From positions 1 through 9,838 of the forward strand of contig DUOU01000108.1 in assembly GCA_012838685.1 (NCBI GenBank): a DNA stretch of 9,838 nt, read 5' to 3'. The notes beneath the pieces are model-generated. The model did not search any database, was not told the origin of the DNA, and saw only the letters and a program-made list of their open reading frames with translations. The DNA is from Bacteroidota bacterium. GTDB lineage: Bacteria; Bacteroidota; Bacteroidia; Bacteroidales; VadinHA17. Positions within the stretch are counted from its first letter, which is position 1. Each line of letters starts with the position of its first letter. Made by a program: the position numbers and the translations under genes. Positions 1 to 6,730 of the stretch are shown here, one piece after another.

Positions 1-1918
1 AGAAAAGGGGACTGTTGTCTTCATTGTAGTTCCTGATCTCCGTCTGGCCATCTTCACCTATCAGAAATGCGCCCGAAGCTTCGGTACCGAACCATTTCCT
101 GTTGCCACCGTCAATCGCTATCGAAGTGATTGTTTCTGTTCCTAAGAGGAAATCCGCGATCTCGGTTCCGTCGTTTCTCCTTATTTTTGGCCGTATCGCG
201 AAAATATCGCTTTCAAAAACCTTTCCGGGATTGTAATAGACCATAGGCCCCCGGTCGGTTCCCACCCAAATCGCCCCATCAAGATCTTCGGCTATTGAAA
301 ACAGGTTTCTAAAGGTTGCTCCTTTCTGGTCGGTCACGGTCAGTTCAACATATCTGTCGTCGTTGAAATTATCCGGTGTTGAGTTGTCATCCAGCACATA
401 AATCCCCTTTCCGGGGAGAAGAATCCATTTGTGGCCTTTGGATGAAACTATCATATCGCCCAACCTGTTGGCTCCTACATTATTGGGAAAGACAACCCAG
501 CTTCCATCGGCTTTAAGCACTTTTATATTGGCCTGAACCATGGGCTGAACCATCCAAAGGTTTCCCCCGGGGTCGAACGCCAGCCCCGTTACCCTTTCGG
601 TATTCCCCATCGATATGGCCTCAACAGGGGAGTTGTTCGCCCTGTAATCCCTTACTATTTCCAGCTCCTGCCCCATAAGTTTATATTCAAGCAGCCCCGT
701 TCCATAGGTGGAGACAAATATCCTGGATCGGTCGGTCGGATCCACAACCGCCCTCATGGCGTCAAAGTGCGCGGGAGAGGATGAAGCGGTCCAACGGTAA
801 CCGCTGTTCGCCGATATGGCGGCCTCTTTTCCCATATTGCCCCAGGAGGGGGTAACCCCGCCTCCCGTGATCACGGTGATCCCGTTGTCCGAAAATATGT
901 TGGCCCCGTTGTTGAAGGCCGGTCCGGGCAAGAGATAGGATCTGTAATTGCCGCCCGCTTCCCTCCTCACCAGGCCATTCAGGGTGTCCGCGATCCAGAT
1001 ATCGCCGTTGTCCCGGATAGCCCTTAACGCCGACATCTCCCCCCAAGGATAGGAAAAGTAGGTGTCTGTCAGTTCCCCCAGGGTGTTGAACGACAGTATT
1101 TTGGTTTCTCCGCTCACAATAAATCCATCGGAGTGGATATCCGCTGAAACGATGTTGAATCCTGTTTCGTTGTGGCAAAGCGAAGCTGAGCAACCGTCGA
1201 CCACATAGAGCCGATCGCCCCCGCCACCATCAACCTTCATGTTGACGTACAGCCTGTTTCCCGAGAACAACGCAACGTTATATACGGCGGTTGGCATCGG
1301 CAAGAGATCGACAAGTTCCCAGTTGCCGAAAAAGGAGAGTCCCTCTACCCCCAGCGTCGCCTTAAAAAGACCATTGTCGGTGGCCGCGAAGACCTCTCCG
1401 TCCCCAATGGCCAGATCGTTCACGGCGTTGTAACCTCCACCGGGGCCGGGTCGCCATGTATCTTTCACCTCATCCCTGACAATATCCAGAACAACGATCC
1501 CAAAGTCGGTCGCCATATAGGCAAAATTGTCCCGGCACCTGATTCTGTTTATTTTTTTGGGGGCGTCGATATTTTTTTTCAGAATATCGGCTATGTTGGT
1601 TATTCGGTTTCCCCTGAGAAGGTCAACGTTCCCGTTGTTATAGGCTATCACGAGTGTCCGCCGTTCGGGGGACCAGCCTATGGAGGAGATCCCTACATCC
1701 GACAAACCGTTGACTTTGGACAACTTGCGGGTTTCGTCGTATTTTTTATCGTATATCAGGAGAGAGGAGCCGTTCGAGGAAAAAACCATACCGTCCGCGA
1801 CGGCGACATCGTATGAAAGGTCGTATCTCAGATGGTCACTCCAAACGCCTACCGCCGACTGTGAGAAGGAGAGTCGCGATAAAAGAAATAAACAAAACAA
1901 TGTTAATACTCTGGGCAT
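1..1918 (-). CDS. porZ: PorZ-like double beta-propeller protein, C-terminus cut by window edge
   Basis: The minus-strand frame is open without a stop from ATG at 1918 to the left edge (639 codons read). Residues 1-19 are a signal peptide (hydrophobic LTLFCLFLL core, then SFSQ). The mature protein opens with VGVWSDHLRY and continues with KLSKVNGLSDVGISSIGWSP (about 65-84), GNVDLL and FGIVVLDI. This start followed by repeated propeller blades is the pattern of the PorZ N-terminal propeller. Later blades carry two-component-regulator-propeller motifs such as IWVGTDRG (about 550-557). In Porphyromonas gingivalis, PorZ (about 776 residues: two seven-bladed propellers and a C-terminal sandwich) sits on the cell surface with PorU, PorV and PorQ in the T9SS attachment complex and binds A-LPS. 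About 135 residues would be missing here, including the C-terminal sorting domain. The start overlaps the end of rdgB, so the two are probably cotranscribed. A related propeller protein in a species without T9SS cannot be excluded. Confidence 0.78.
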   Translation of the reverse strand, partial: MPRVLTLFCLFLLSRLSFSQSAVGVWSDHLRYDLSYDVAVADGMVFSSNGSSLLIYDKKYDETRKLSKVNGLSDVGISSIGWSPERRTLVIAYNNGNVDLLRGNRITNIADILKKNIDAPKKINRIRCRDNFAYMATDFGIVVLDIVRDEVKDTWRPGPGGGYNAVNDLAIGDGEVFAATDNGLFKATLGVEGLSFFGNWELVDLLPMPTAVYNVALFSGNRLYVNMKVDGGGGDRLYVVDGCSASLCHNETGFNIVSADIHSDGFIVSGETKILSFNTLGELTDTYFSYPWGEMSALRAIRDNGDIWIADTLNGLVRREAGGNYRSYLLPGPAFNNGANIFSDNGITVITGGGVTPSWGNMGKEAAISANSGYRWTASSSPAHFDAMRAVVDPTDRSRIFVSTYGTGLLEYKLMGQELEIVRDYRANNSPVEAISMGNTERVTGLAFDPGGNLWMVQPMVQANIKVLKADGSWVVFPNNVGANRLGDMIVSSKGHKWILLPGKGIYVLDDNSTPDNFNDDRYVELTVTDQKGATFRNLFSIAEDLDGAIWVGTDRGPMVYYNPGKVFESDIFAIRPKIRRNDGTEIADFLLGTETITSIAIDGGNRKWFGTEASGAFLIGEDGQTEIRNYNEDNSPLF

Positions 1919-2505
1919 AAGGAAGATATATTACGGCTCATCAAAAATGCCCGAAGTTTTTCAAACGCTCTCGCCCTATGGGAAATCTTGTTTTTCTCCG
2001 TTAAAGGCATCTCGGCGAAGGTTATGTCGCGACCTTCGGGCACAAAGATCGGATCATAGCCGAAACCTTCCCGGCCGCGGCGGTCAGAAATTATCGTGCC
2101 CTCCACTATCCCCTCAAAAAGATGCTCTTCCCCTCCGATTATCAGCGCGATAACCGTGCGGAACCTGGCCTTTCTGTTCTCCTTCCCTTTGAGCATCAGC
2201 AGCAGTTTGTCGATGTTGGCGTCGGAATCTTTGTTCTCTCCGGCGAACCTGGCCGAATTGACTCCGGGCATCCCGTTCAACGACTCCACCTCCAGTCCGG
2301 TATCATCGGCAAAAACATCCCTGCCTGTTTTTTCGTGCACATACCTGGCCTTTTGCAGGGCATTTCCCTCAAGGGTGGGAGCTGTCTCCGGAATATCTTC
2401 GGTTATGTCGGCATCCTTCAGCCCTTTAAGAACAAAACTGTTGCCCAGTATATTGTTGATCTCAGTTACCTTGTGGGAGTTGTTTGATGCGAATAGCAGT
2501 TCCAT
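1903..2505 (-). CDS. rdgB: RdgB/HAM1 family XTP/dITP pyrophosphatase
   Basis: The product has 200 residues, the usual length for this cytosolic family, which hydrolyses XTP, ITP and dITP to the monophosphate and pyrophosphate and so keeps deaminated purines out of nucleic acids. Diagnostic motifs are present in order: the N-terminal substrate loop ASNNSHK (6-12), LEGNA with Glu46, the catalytic and metal-binding ADDTGLEV (66-73, Asp67/Asp68), GVNSARFAGE (81-90), the base-recognition segment GFGYDPIF (147-154) and SHRARA (175-180). No key residue is missing. The ATG at 2505 gives the family-typical beginning MELLFASNN. Its last 16 bases overlap the start of the PorZ-like gene on the same strand, which suggests translational coupling. 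It is divergent from the adenylate cyclase gene, with only 106 bases between the two starts. Confidence 0.95.
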   Translation of the reverse strand: MELLFASNNSHKVTEINNILGNSFVLKGLKDADITEDIPETAPTLEGNALQKARYVHEKTGRDVFADDTGLEVESLNGMPGVNSARFAGENKDSDANIDKLLLMLKGKENRKARFRTVIALIIGGEEHLFEGIVEGTIISDRRGREGFGYDPIFVPEGRDITFAEMPLTEKNKISHRARAFEKLRAFLMSRNISSLCPEY

Positions 2506-2524
2506 ATCTAAAACAGTGTTGTCG

Positions 2525-2532
2525 CGAAAATA
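2525..2532 (-). promoter_or_regulatory. possible -7 promoter element for rdgB
   Basis: Read on the minus strand this is TATTTTCG, one base away from the Bacteroidota element TAnnTTTG, ending 20 bases before the rdgB start. No good TTTG lies 19-21 bases upstream, so the assignment rests on position and a single near match. The sequence is AT-rich, which raises the chance of coincidence. Confidence 0.28.
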
Positions 2533-2548
2533 AATAAAAATGTTTCTG

Positions 2549-2580
2549 TTTGGGACTGAATCTATAAATTGGTATTTTTG
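2549..2580 (+). promoter_or_regulatory. consensus Bacteroidota promoter for the adenylate cyclase gene
   Basis: TTTG (2549-2552), a 20-base spacer, then TATTTTTG (2573-2580) match the sigma-ABfr consensus TTTG-N19-21-TAnnTTTG at every defined position. Transcription should begin around 2585-2588, giving a leader of roughly 25 bases before the ATG at 2612. The upstream in-frame ATG at 2540 would lie before the transcription start, so this site decides the start codon. Confidence 0.8.
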
Positions 2581-2611
2581 GGCATCTTTTGGGCGAACGA
2601 TCTATACGGCA

Positions 2612-4432
2612 ATGATTCACAAACATCTACTCCTTCTATTGTTGACAATAACAACGCTGCTTCCCTGCCGCGACGTTGGCGCCCAATCAGCGGAGTGGAT
2701 CGATGCCCCGGTCCTTGAATTGATAGTCATTAACGGCGATTCGGTCATAACCGTTCCAAAAGGCTTTTCCGTTGAGGAGATGACACTGACACACAAGACC
2801 AACAACATAGGCATAAGGATGTCGACGGGCGACTCTTTGATTTTTCAATACTATCTGGAGGGTTTTGACGATGATTGGGGGTTATGGTCGGACGCCAACG
2901 TCAAGGAATATACCAGGCTTCCAGCCGGGGATTACAAGTTCAGGGTCAGGTATACCAACTTGGGCAGCTTTGCCGGAGAGATGGTTGTGGTAAAGTTTAA
3001 GGTCTTGCCGGCATGGTATGAAACCTCTATGGCGAACATCTCCTTTATTATTCTGTTTATCATGCTGTTATGGGCAACTTACGCCCAACTCAGGCTACGG
3101 TTCGCCAAAACACGATATATGCTTGAGCAGATAATAAACACGCGTACGGAGGATCTTATAATCGAGAAAGATAAAACCGAAAGTCTGCTCGCCAACGTGC
3201 TGCCCAAGAATACGGCCACGGAGATTATGGAAAAGGGCAAGGCTACAAAAATGAAGTATAACTTTGTCACTGTTCTGTTTTCTGATATACAGGGTTTTAC
3301 CAAGATCGCCGAACAGATGAATCCCGAGGTTCTGATAGATGAGCTCGACAGCTTCTTCTTCTACTTTGACTCGGTGGTGGAACGTTTGGGTATCGAAAAG
3401 ATCAAAACAATTGGCGATGCCTATATGTGCGCCGGAGGTATCCCGGAAAAAAACCGCACCAACCCCATAGAGGTTACCCTGGCGGCACTGGAGATGCAAA
3501 AATATATGGAACAGCTCAAAAGCACATCGTTGAAAGAGGGGATACAACATTGGGATATCAGGATCGGGATACATACCGGAACGGTTATTGCCGGCGTTGT
3601 GGGCCATAGAAAATTATCCTACGATATCTGGGGCGATACGGTGAATACGGCAAGCAGGATGGAGTCGTCAGGAGAGGCCGGCAAGATAAACATCTCCGGA
3701 ACAACCTACGAGTTTGTCAAAGACTTTTTTATATGCCGTCACCGGGGCAAGATGCCGGTCAAATACAAAGGTGAGCTCGATATGTATTTCGTTGAGGGGA
3801 TAGTTCCGGAATTGAGGGACAGCGAAGGCAAGCCCAACGACAAGTTTTTTCTCCATCTGCAGAAAATAAGACTGCAAGATGTTGAAGATATTGTTCTCAA
3901 GATGTTCGAAGAGGAGGCTCCCCCTAACTTATATTTCCATAACTACTATGTTGTCAGCGATATCTGCGATCAGGTAGATTTAATAGCCAATGCGGAACAG
4001 CTGCCCGAAGAGGATTTCGTGAATCTCAAACTGGCGGCAATGTTCCTTTACACAGGTTATATCTATGATTATGACAACGCGATGGATGCCTCCTGTTCCC
4101 TAGCTGAGAGTACCTTGCCCAAACTGGGTTTTGACCAGAACAATATTACGGAGGTCAAGAGGCTGATCAGGAACTCTTTCAACAATAAAATAGAGAAAGA
4201 GGCCGACAAGATACTGCACGACGCCAGGTACAACTACCTTGGAAGAGTGGATTATATATATCTATCGGATCGCTTGTCAAGAGAGGAGGCGGAAAACGGA
4301 AAATCCCTGTCCCGTCAGGAGTGGGCAGCAACTCAGGCCGACATGCTGCGGAAACACAATTTTATCACAAATAGCGCGACAATGATGCGAAGTGTCTCCA
4401 TCGAAGAGCAATTGGCGGCATTAAGAAGCTGA
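2612..4432 (+). CDS. membrane-bound class III adenylate cyclase with Y_Y_Y sensor domain and degenerate HD-like C-terminus
   Basis: 606 residues from the ATG at 2612, chosen because a signal peptide (about 1-25, ending VGAQ) begins there and the promoter lies upstream. A Y_Y_Y domain follows (about 64-138; YYLEGFDDDW at 80-89, LPAGDYKFRV at 103-112), then one membrane span (about 142-160) and a linker helix ending LLANVLP. The cyclase domain spans about 215-396. It has metal-binding Asp225 (FSDIQGF) and Asp269 (GDAYM), Lys265 (KIKTIGDAYM) and Asp338 (SYDIWGDT), which specify adenine, and Asn345 and Arg349 (VNTASRM) for transition-state stabilisation. Active cAMP synthesis as a homodimer is therefore predicted. 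About 413-556 resembles an HD phosphohydrolase (FHN, LAAM, GY, HDARYNYLGR), but the HD pair reads LY at 479-480 and other ligands are absent, so it is probably regulatory. The gene is monocistronic by spacing and divergent from rdgB. The ligand is unknown. Confidence 0.9.
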   Translation: MIHKHLLLLLLTITTLLPCRDVGAQSAEWIDAPVLELIVINGDSVITVPKGFSVEEMTLTHKTNNIGIRMSTGDSLIFQYYLEGFDDDWGLWSDANVKEYTRLPAGDYKFRVRYTNLGSFAGEMVVVKFKVLPAWYETSMANISFIILFIMLLWATYAQLRLRFAKTRYMLEQIINTRTEDLIIEKDKTESLLANVLPKNTATEIMEKGKATKMKYNFVTVLFSDIQGFTKIAEQMNPEVLIDELDSFFFYFDSVVERLGIEKIKTIGDAYMCAGGIPEKNRTNPIEVTLAALEMQKYMEQLKSTSLKEGIQHWDIRIGIHTGTVIAGVVGHRKLSYDIWGDTVNTASRMESSGEAGKINISGTTYEFVKDFFICRHRGKMPVKYKGELDMYFVEGIVPELRDSEGKPNDKFFLHLQKIRLQDVEDIVLKMFEEEAPPNLYFHNYYVVSDICDQVDLIANAEQLPEEDFVNLKLAAMFLYTGYIYDYDNAMDASCSLAESTLPKLGFDQNNITEVKRLIRNSFNNKIEKEADKILHDARYNYLGRVDYIYLSDRLSREEAENGKSLSRQEWAATQADMLRKHNFITNSATMMRSVSIEEQLAALRS

Positions 4433-4460
4433 TTTTTTAATGTAATATTCTCTTGGTATC

Positions 4461-4493
4461 TGTGCGATTTTCAACTATAAAAAGTTACCTTTG
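4461..4493 (+). promoter_or_regulatory. Bacteroidota promoter upstream of ilvE
   Basis: TACCTTTG at 4486-4493 is a perfect TAnnTTTG element and is followed by C, as is common. The upstream element at 21 bases spacing is TGTG (4461-4464), three of four matches to TTTG. Transcription would begin near 4498-4501, giving a leader of about 17 bases before the ilvE ATG at 4517. The close spacing of the following genes suggests this promoter serves ilvE-ftsX-DUF3098-uppP. Confidence 0.68.
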
Positions 4494-4516
4494 CACGATT
4501 ATAACAAAATGTTGTC

Positions 4517-5539
4517 ATGAAAAATATAGATTGGGATAATTTGGGTTTTGGTTACATCAAGACCGATTACAATGTCAGATGTGTGTACAAGGACGGAAAG
4601 TGGGGAGAACTTGAGGTATCCGATTCCGAATATATCAATCTCCATATCGCGGCAACATCGATCCACTACGGACAGGAGGCTTTTGAAGGGCTGAAAGCAT
4701 ACACTTGCAAAGACGGGAAGATCAGGGTATTCCGTTGGGAGGAGAACGCGAAGCGCATGTATTACACCGCTGAGGGTATCAGAATGGCTCCCGTACCGGT
4801 AGAACTCTTCAAAGAGGCGCTGTTCAAGGTTATCAAGCTCAACAAAAGGTTTGTGCCCCCCTACGGCACCGGTGCCTCTTTGTACATAAGGCCCATACTT
4901 TTCGGCACAGGTGCCGAGATAGGAGTCAAACCGGCAAAAGAGTATACATTCATAATATTTGTGATGCCTGTGGGCTCCTATTCCAAAGATGGGATCAAAC
5001 CGATAGATAATTATATTTGCCGGGATTTCGACAGGGCCGCGCCTCTTGGTACCGGGAGTTTCAAGGTGGGCGGCAACTACGCCGCGAGCTTGAGGGCGAT
5101 GGAGCAGGCCAAAAAACTCGGTTATTCAAGTCTTATATTTCTGGACGCCAAAGAGAAGAAATATGTCGATGAGTGTGGTCACGCCAATTTCTTCGGTATA
5201 AAAAACGACACGTACATCACGCCAAAAACCTCAAAGACAATCTTAAACTCCATAACAAACATGAGTTTGGTGACCATTGCCGAAAGCCTTGGCCTGAAAG
5301 TTGAAAGGAGGAACATTCCCGTTGAGGAGCTATCAACCTTCACCGAGGCCGGCGCATGCGGAACCGCGGCGGTCATTACACCGGTGAAAAGGATAATTGA
5401 TCCCGAAACCAATACTGTCTACGAGTATTGCGAGGACGATAAGCCGGGACCATGGACAACTAAACTTTACAACAAGTTGGTAGGTATCCAGCATGGCGAT
5501 GAACCCGATGAGTTCGGGTGGATGACAACTATTGAGTAA
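4517..5539 (+). CDS. ilvE: branched-chain amino acid aminotransferase
   Basis: 340 residues, class IV PLP fold, of the longer type II (eukaryote-like) branched-chain aminotransferase group. The enzyme moves amino groups between glutamate and the 2-keto acids of leucine, isoleucine and valine in the cytoplasm. Visible features are HYGQEAFEGLKAY (50-62) near the N-terminus, SLYIRPILFGTG (121-132), the PLP lysine Lys183 in SFKVGGNYAAS (181-191), Glu219 in the VDECGHANFF segment (217-226) expected to contact the pyridine nitrogen, the phosphate-binding region TILNSIT (241-247), and GACGTAAVITP (279-289). All catalytic landmarks are present. ATG 4517 lies just after a consensus promoter and gives the expected N-terminus. 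ftsX follows after 10 bases with no terminator visible between them, so cotranscription is likely although the functions are unrelated. Confidence 0.95.
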   Translation: MKNIDWDNLGFGYIKTDYNVRCVYKDGKWGELEVSDSEYINLHIAATSIHYGQEAFEGLKAYTCKDGKIRVFRWEENAKRMYYTAEGIRMAPVPVELFKEALFKVIKLNKRFVPPYGTGASLYIRPILFGTGAEIGVKPAKEYTFIIFVMPVGSYSKDGIKPIDNYICRDFDRAAPLGTGSFKVGGNYAASLRAMEQAKKLGYSSLIFLDAKEKKYVDECGHANFFGIKNDTYITPKTSKTILNSITNMSLVTIAESLGLKVERRNIPVEELSTFTEAGACGTAAVITPVKRIIDPETNTVYEYCEDDKPGPWTTKLYNKLVGIQHGDEPDEFGWMTTIE

Positions 5540-5549
5540 TTTTCGTTAA

Positions 5550-6428
5550 ATGGCAAGAACACAGGAAGATCTATCAAAAACACGACTGCGGAGCTCCTAT
5601 ATCTCTCTTGTGGTAAGTGTTTCGTTGGTGCTTTTTATGTTGGGTATTCTGGGCCTTGTCTTGATCAACGCCAAGGAGTTGTCGGATTACTTCCGCGAGA
5701 GCCTCTCCTTTTCCGTTATGTTCGATGATACGGCACGGGAGGCGGATATAAGGATGATGCAGAAAGATCTGGATGCCAAGGAGTATGTCAAGTCAACCCA
5801 GTATATTTCCAAGGAGGAGGCCGCCACCAAGATGCAAGAAGAGCTGGGGGAAGATTTTATCTCCTTCTTGGGCGACAACCCTCTGCCCGCATCGATCGAC
5901 GTCTACCTGTTATCCGATTATACGGGGCCCGACTCTGTGGCCAAAATAGAGAGTTATTTGCGCGAATACCCGTTCGTGGAGGATATCTATTACCAGGAGT
6001 CGCTGCTCTTCCTTATAAACGACAACATTAAAAAGATTAGCCTGTTTTTGTTGATCATAAGTCTCTTCCTGTTCCTGATAGCGTTGACAATAATAAACAA
6101 TACCATACGTCTGTCGGTCTATTCAAAACGATTTATAATAAGAACAATGCAGCTTGTCGGGGCGACTAGGGCCTTTATCAGAAAACCTTTCATACTTCAG
6201 GGCATCTTGCACGGGTTTATAGCTTCACTGCTTTCCCTTACCCTATTGATGGGACTGATACTTCTTGTTGAAAAGGGATTCTTCTCCATGTTTTCCATGG
6301 AAAACACGATATTATTGGTTTTTCTGGGTGTATTGATAATAGTCATCGGCATTGTGATCAATATAATATCGACATTTTTCTCCGTGAACAAATATCTGAG
6401 GATGTCTGATGATAAACTTTATTATTAA
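5550..6428 (+). CDS. ftsX: cell division protein FtsX
   Basis: 292 residues with the FtsX topology: a cytosolic N-terminus, TM1 (about 17-40), an extracytoplasmic domain (about 41-160, with the family motif GDNPLPASIDV at 108-118), TM2 (about 163-184), a cytosolic segment IIRTMQLVGATRAFIRKPF (196-214) expected to couple to the ATPase FtsE, then TM3 (about 215-240) and TM4 (about 252-275). FtsEX is an ABC-type complex that does not transport; it transmits ATP hydrolysis across the inner membrane to activate peptidoglycan hydrolases at the division site. No ftsE is present here, so the partner must be encoded elsewhere, as often in this phylum. ATG 5550 follows the ilvE stop by 10 bases, and the next gene follows after 26 bases. 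Confidence 0.93.
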   Translation: MARTQEDLSKTRLRSSYISLVVSVSLVLFMLGILGLVLINAKELSDYFRESLSFSVMFDDTAREADIRMMQKDLDAKEYVKSTQYISKEEAATKMQEELGEDFISFLGDNPLPASIDVYLLSDYTGPDSVAKIESYLREYPFVEDIYYQESLLFLINDNIKKISLFLLIISLFLFLIALTIINNTIRLSVYSKRFIIRTMQLVGATRAFIRKPFILQGILHGFIASLLSLTLLMGLILLVEKGFFSMFSMENTILLVFLGVLIIVIGIVINIISTFFSVNKYLRMSDDKLYY

Positions 6429-6454
6429 GATCCCGTTTTTAAAAAATAGTGAAT

Positions 6455-6724
6455 ATGGCAAAAAAAACAGATACCAACGATAATACCAACTTTGCTTTGG
6501 GCAAAGAGAATTACAAGTTACTGGCGATAGGTTTCTGCATTATCGTGCTTGGTTTTTTATTGATGATGGGCGGTAAATCCGACGATCCAAACCAGTTCAG
6601 CGAGGAGATATTCAGCTTCAGGCGTATTACCCTGGCCCCCATAGTGGTTCTGGCGGGTTTCGCTTTTGAAGTATGGGCCATCATGAAAAAGCCCAAAAAA
6701 AACGAAGAAGACAAAAAGCAATAA
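6455..6724 (+). CDS. DUF3098 small two-span membrane protein
   Basis: 89 residues from ATG 6455, which gives the usual opening MAKKTD. A GTG two codons upstream (6449) is in frame but unlikely. After a polar N-terminus come NFALGKENY (12-20), TM1 (about 20-38), a short conserved loop GGKSDDPNQFSEEIFSFRRI (39-58), TM2 (about 59-77) and a lysine-rich tail. This matches DUF3098, a family of unknown function found in Bacteroidota, commonly between ftsX and uppP as here (26 bases after ftsX, 6 before uppP). Both termini are predicted cytosolic with the loop outside, judging by the lysines in the tail. The position suggests a link to wall or lipid-carrier metabolism, but nothing in the sequence shows a catalytic residue. 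Confidence 0.9.
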   Translation: MAKKTDTNDNTNFALGKENYKLLAIGFCIIVLGFLLMMGGKSDDPNQFSEEIFSFRRITLAPIVVLAGFAFEVWAIMKKPKKNEEDKKQ

Positions 6725-6730
6725 AAGAGT

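Noticed and set aside
762..1193. Minus-strand frame of 143 residues
   Set aside because: It is out of frame inside the continuous PorZ-like coding sequence, which shows clear propeller motifs on the same strand.
1680..2533. Plus-strand frames of 121-157 residues opposite rdgB and the porZ-like start
   Set aside because: They are antisense shadows of well-supported genes; no recognisable motif or promoter.
2540..2611. 24-residue N-terminal extension of the cyclase from ATG 2540
   Set aside because: A consensus promoter lies inside this stretch and a signal peptide begins at 2612; the extension has no recognisable role.
3095..3607. Minus-strand frame of 170 residues opposite the cyclase domain
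   Set aside because: Antisense to conserved catalytic motifs of the cyclase, with composition expected of a shadow frame.
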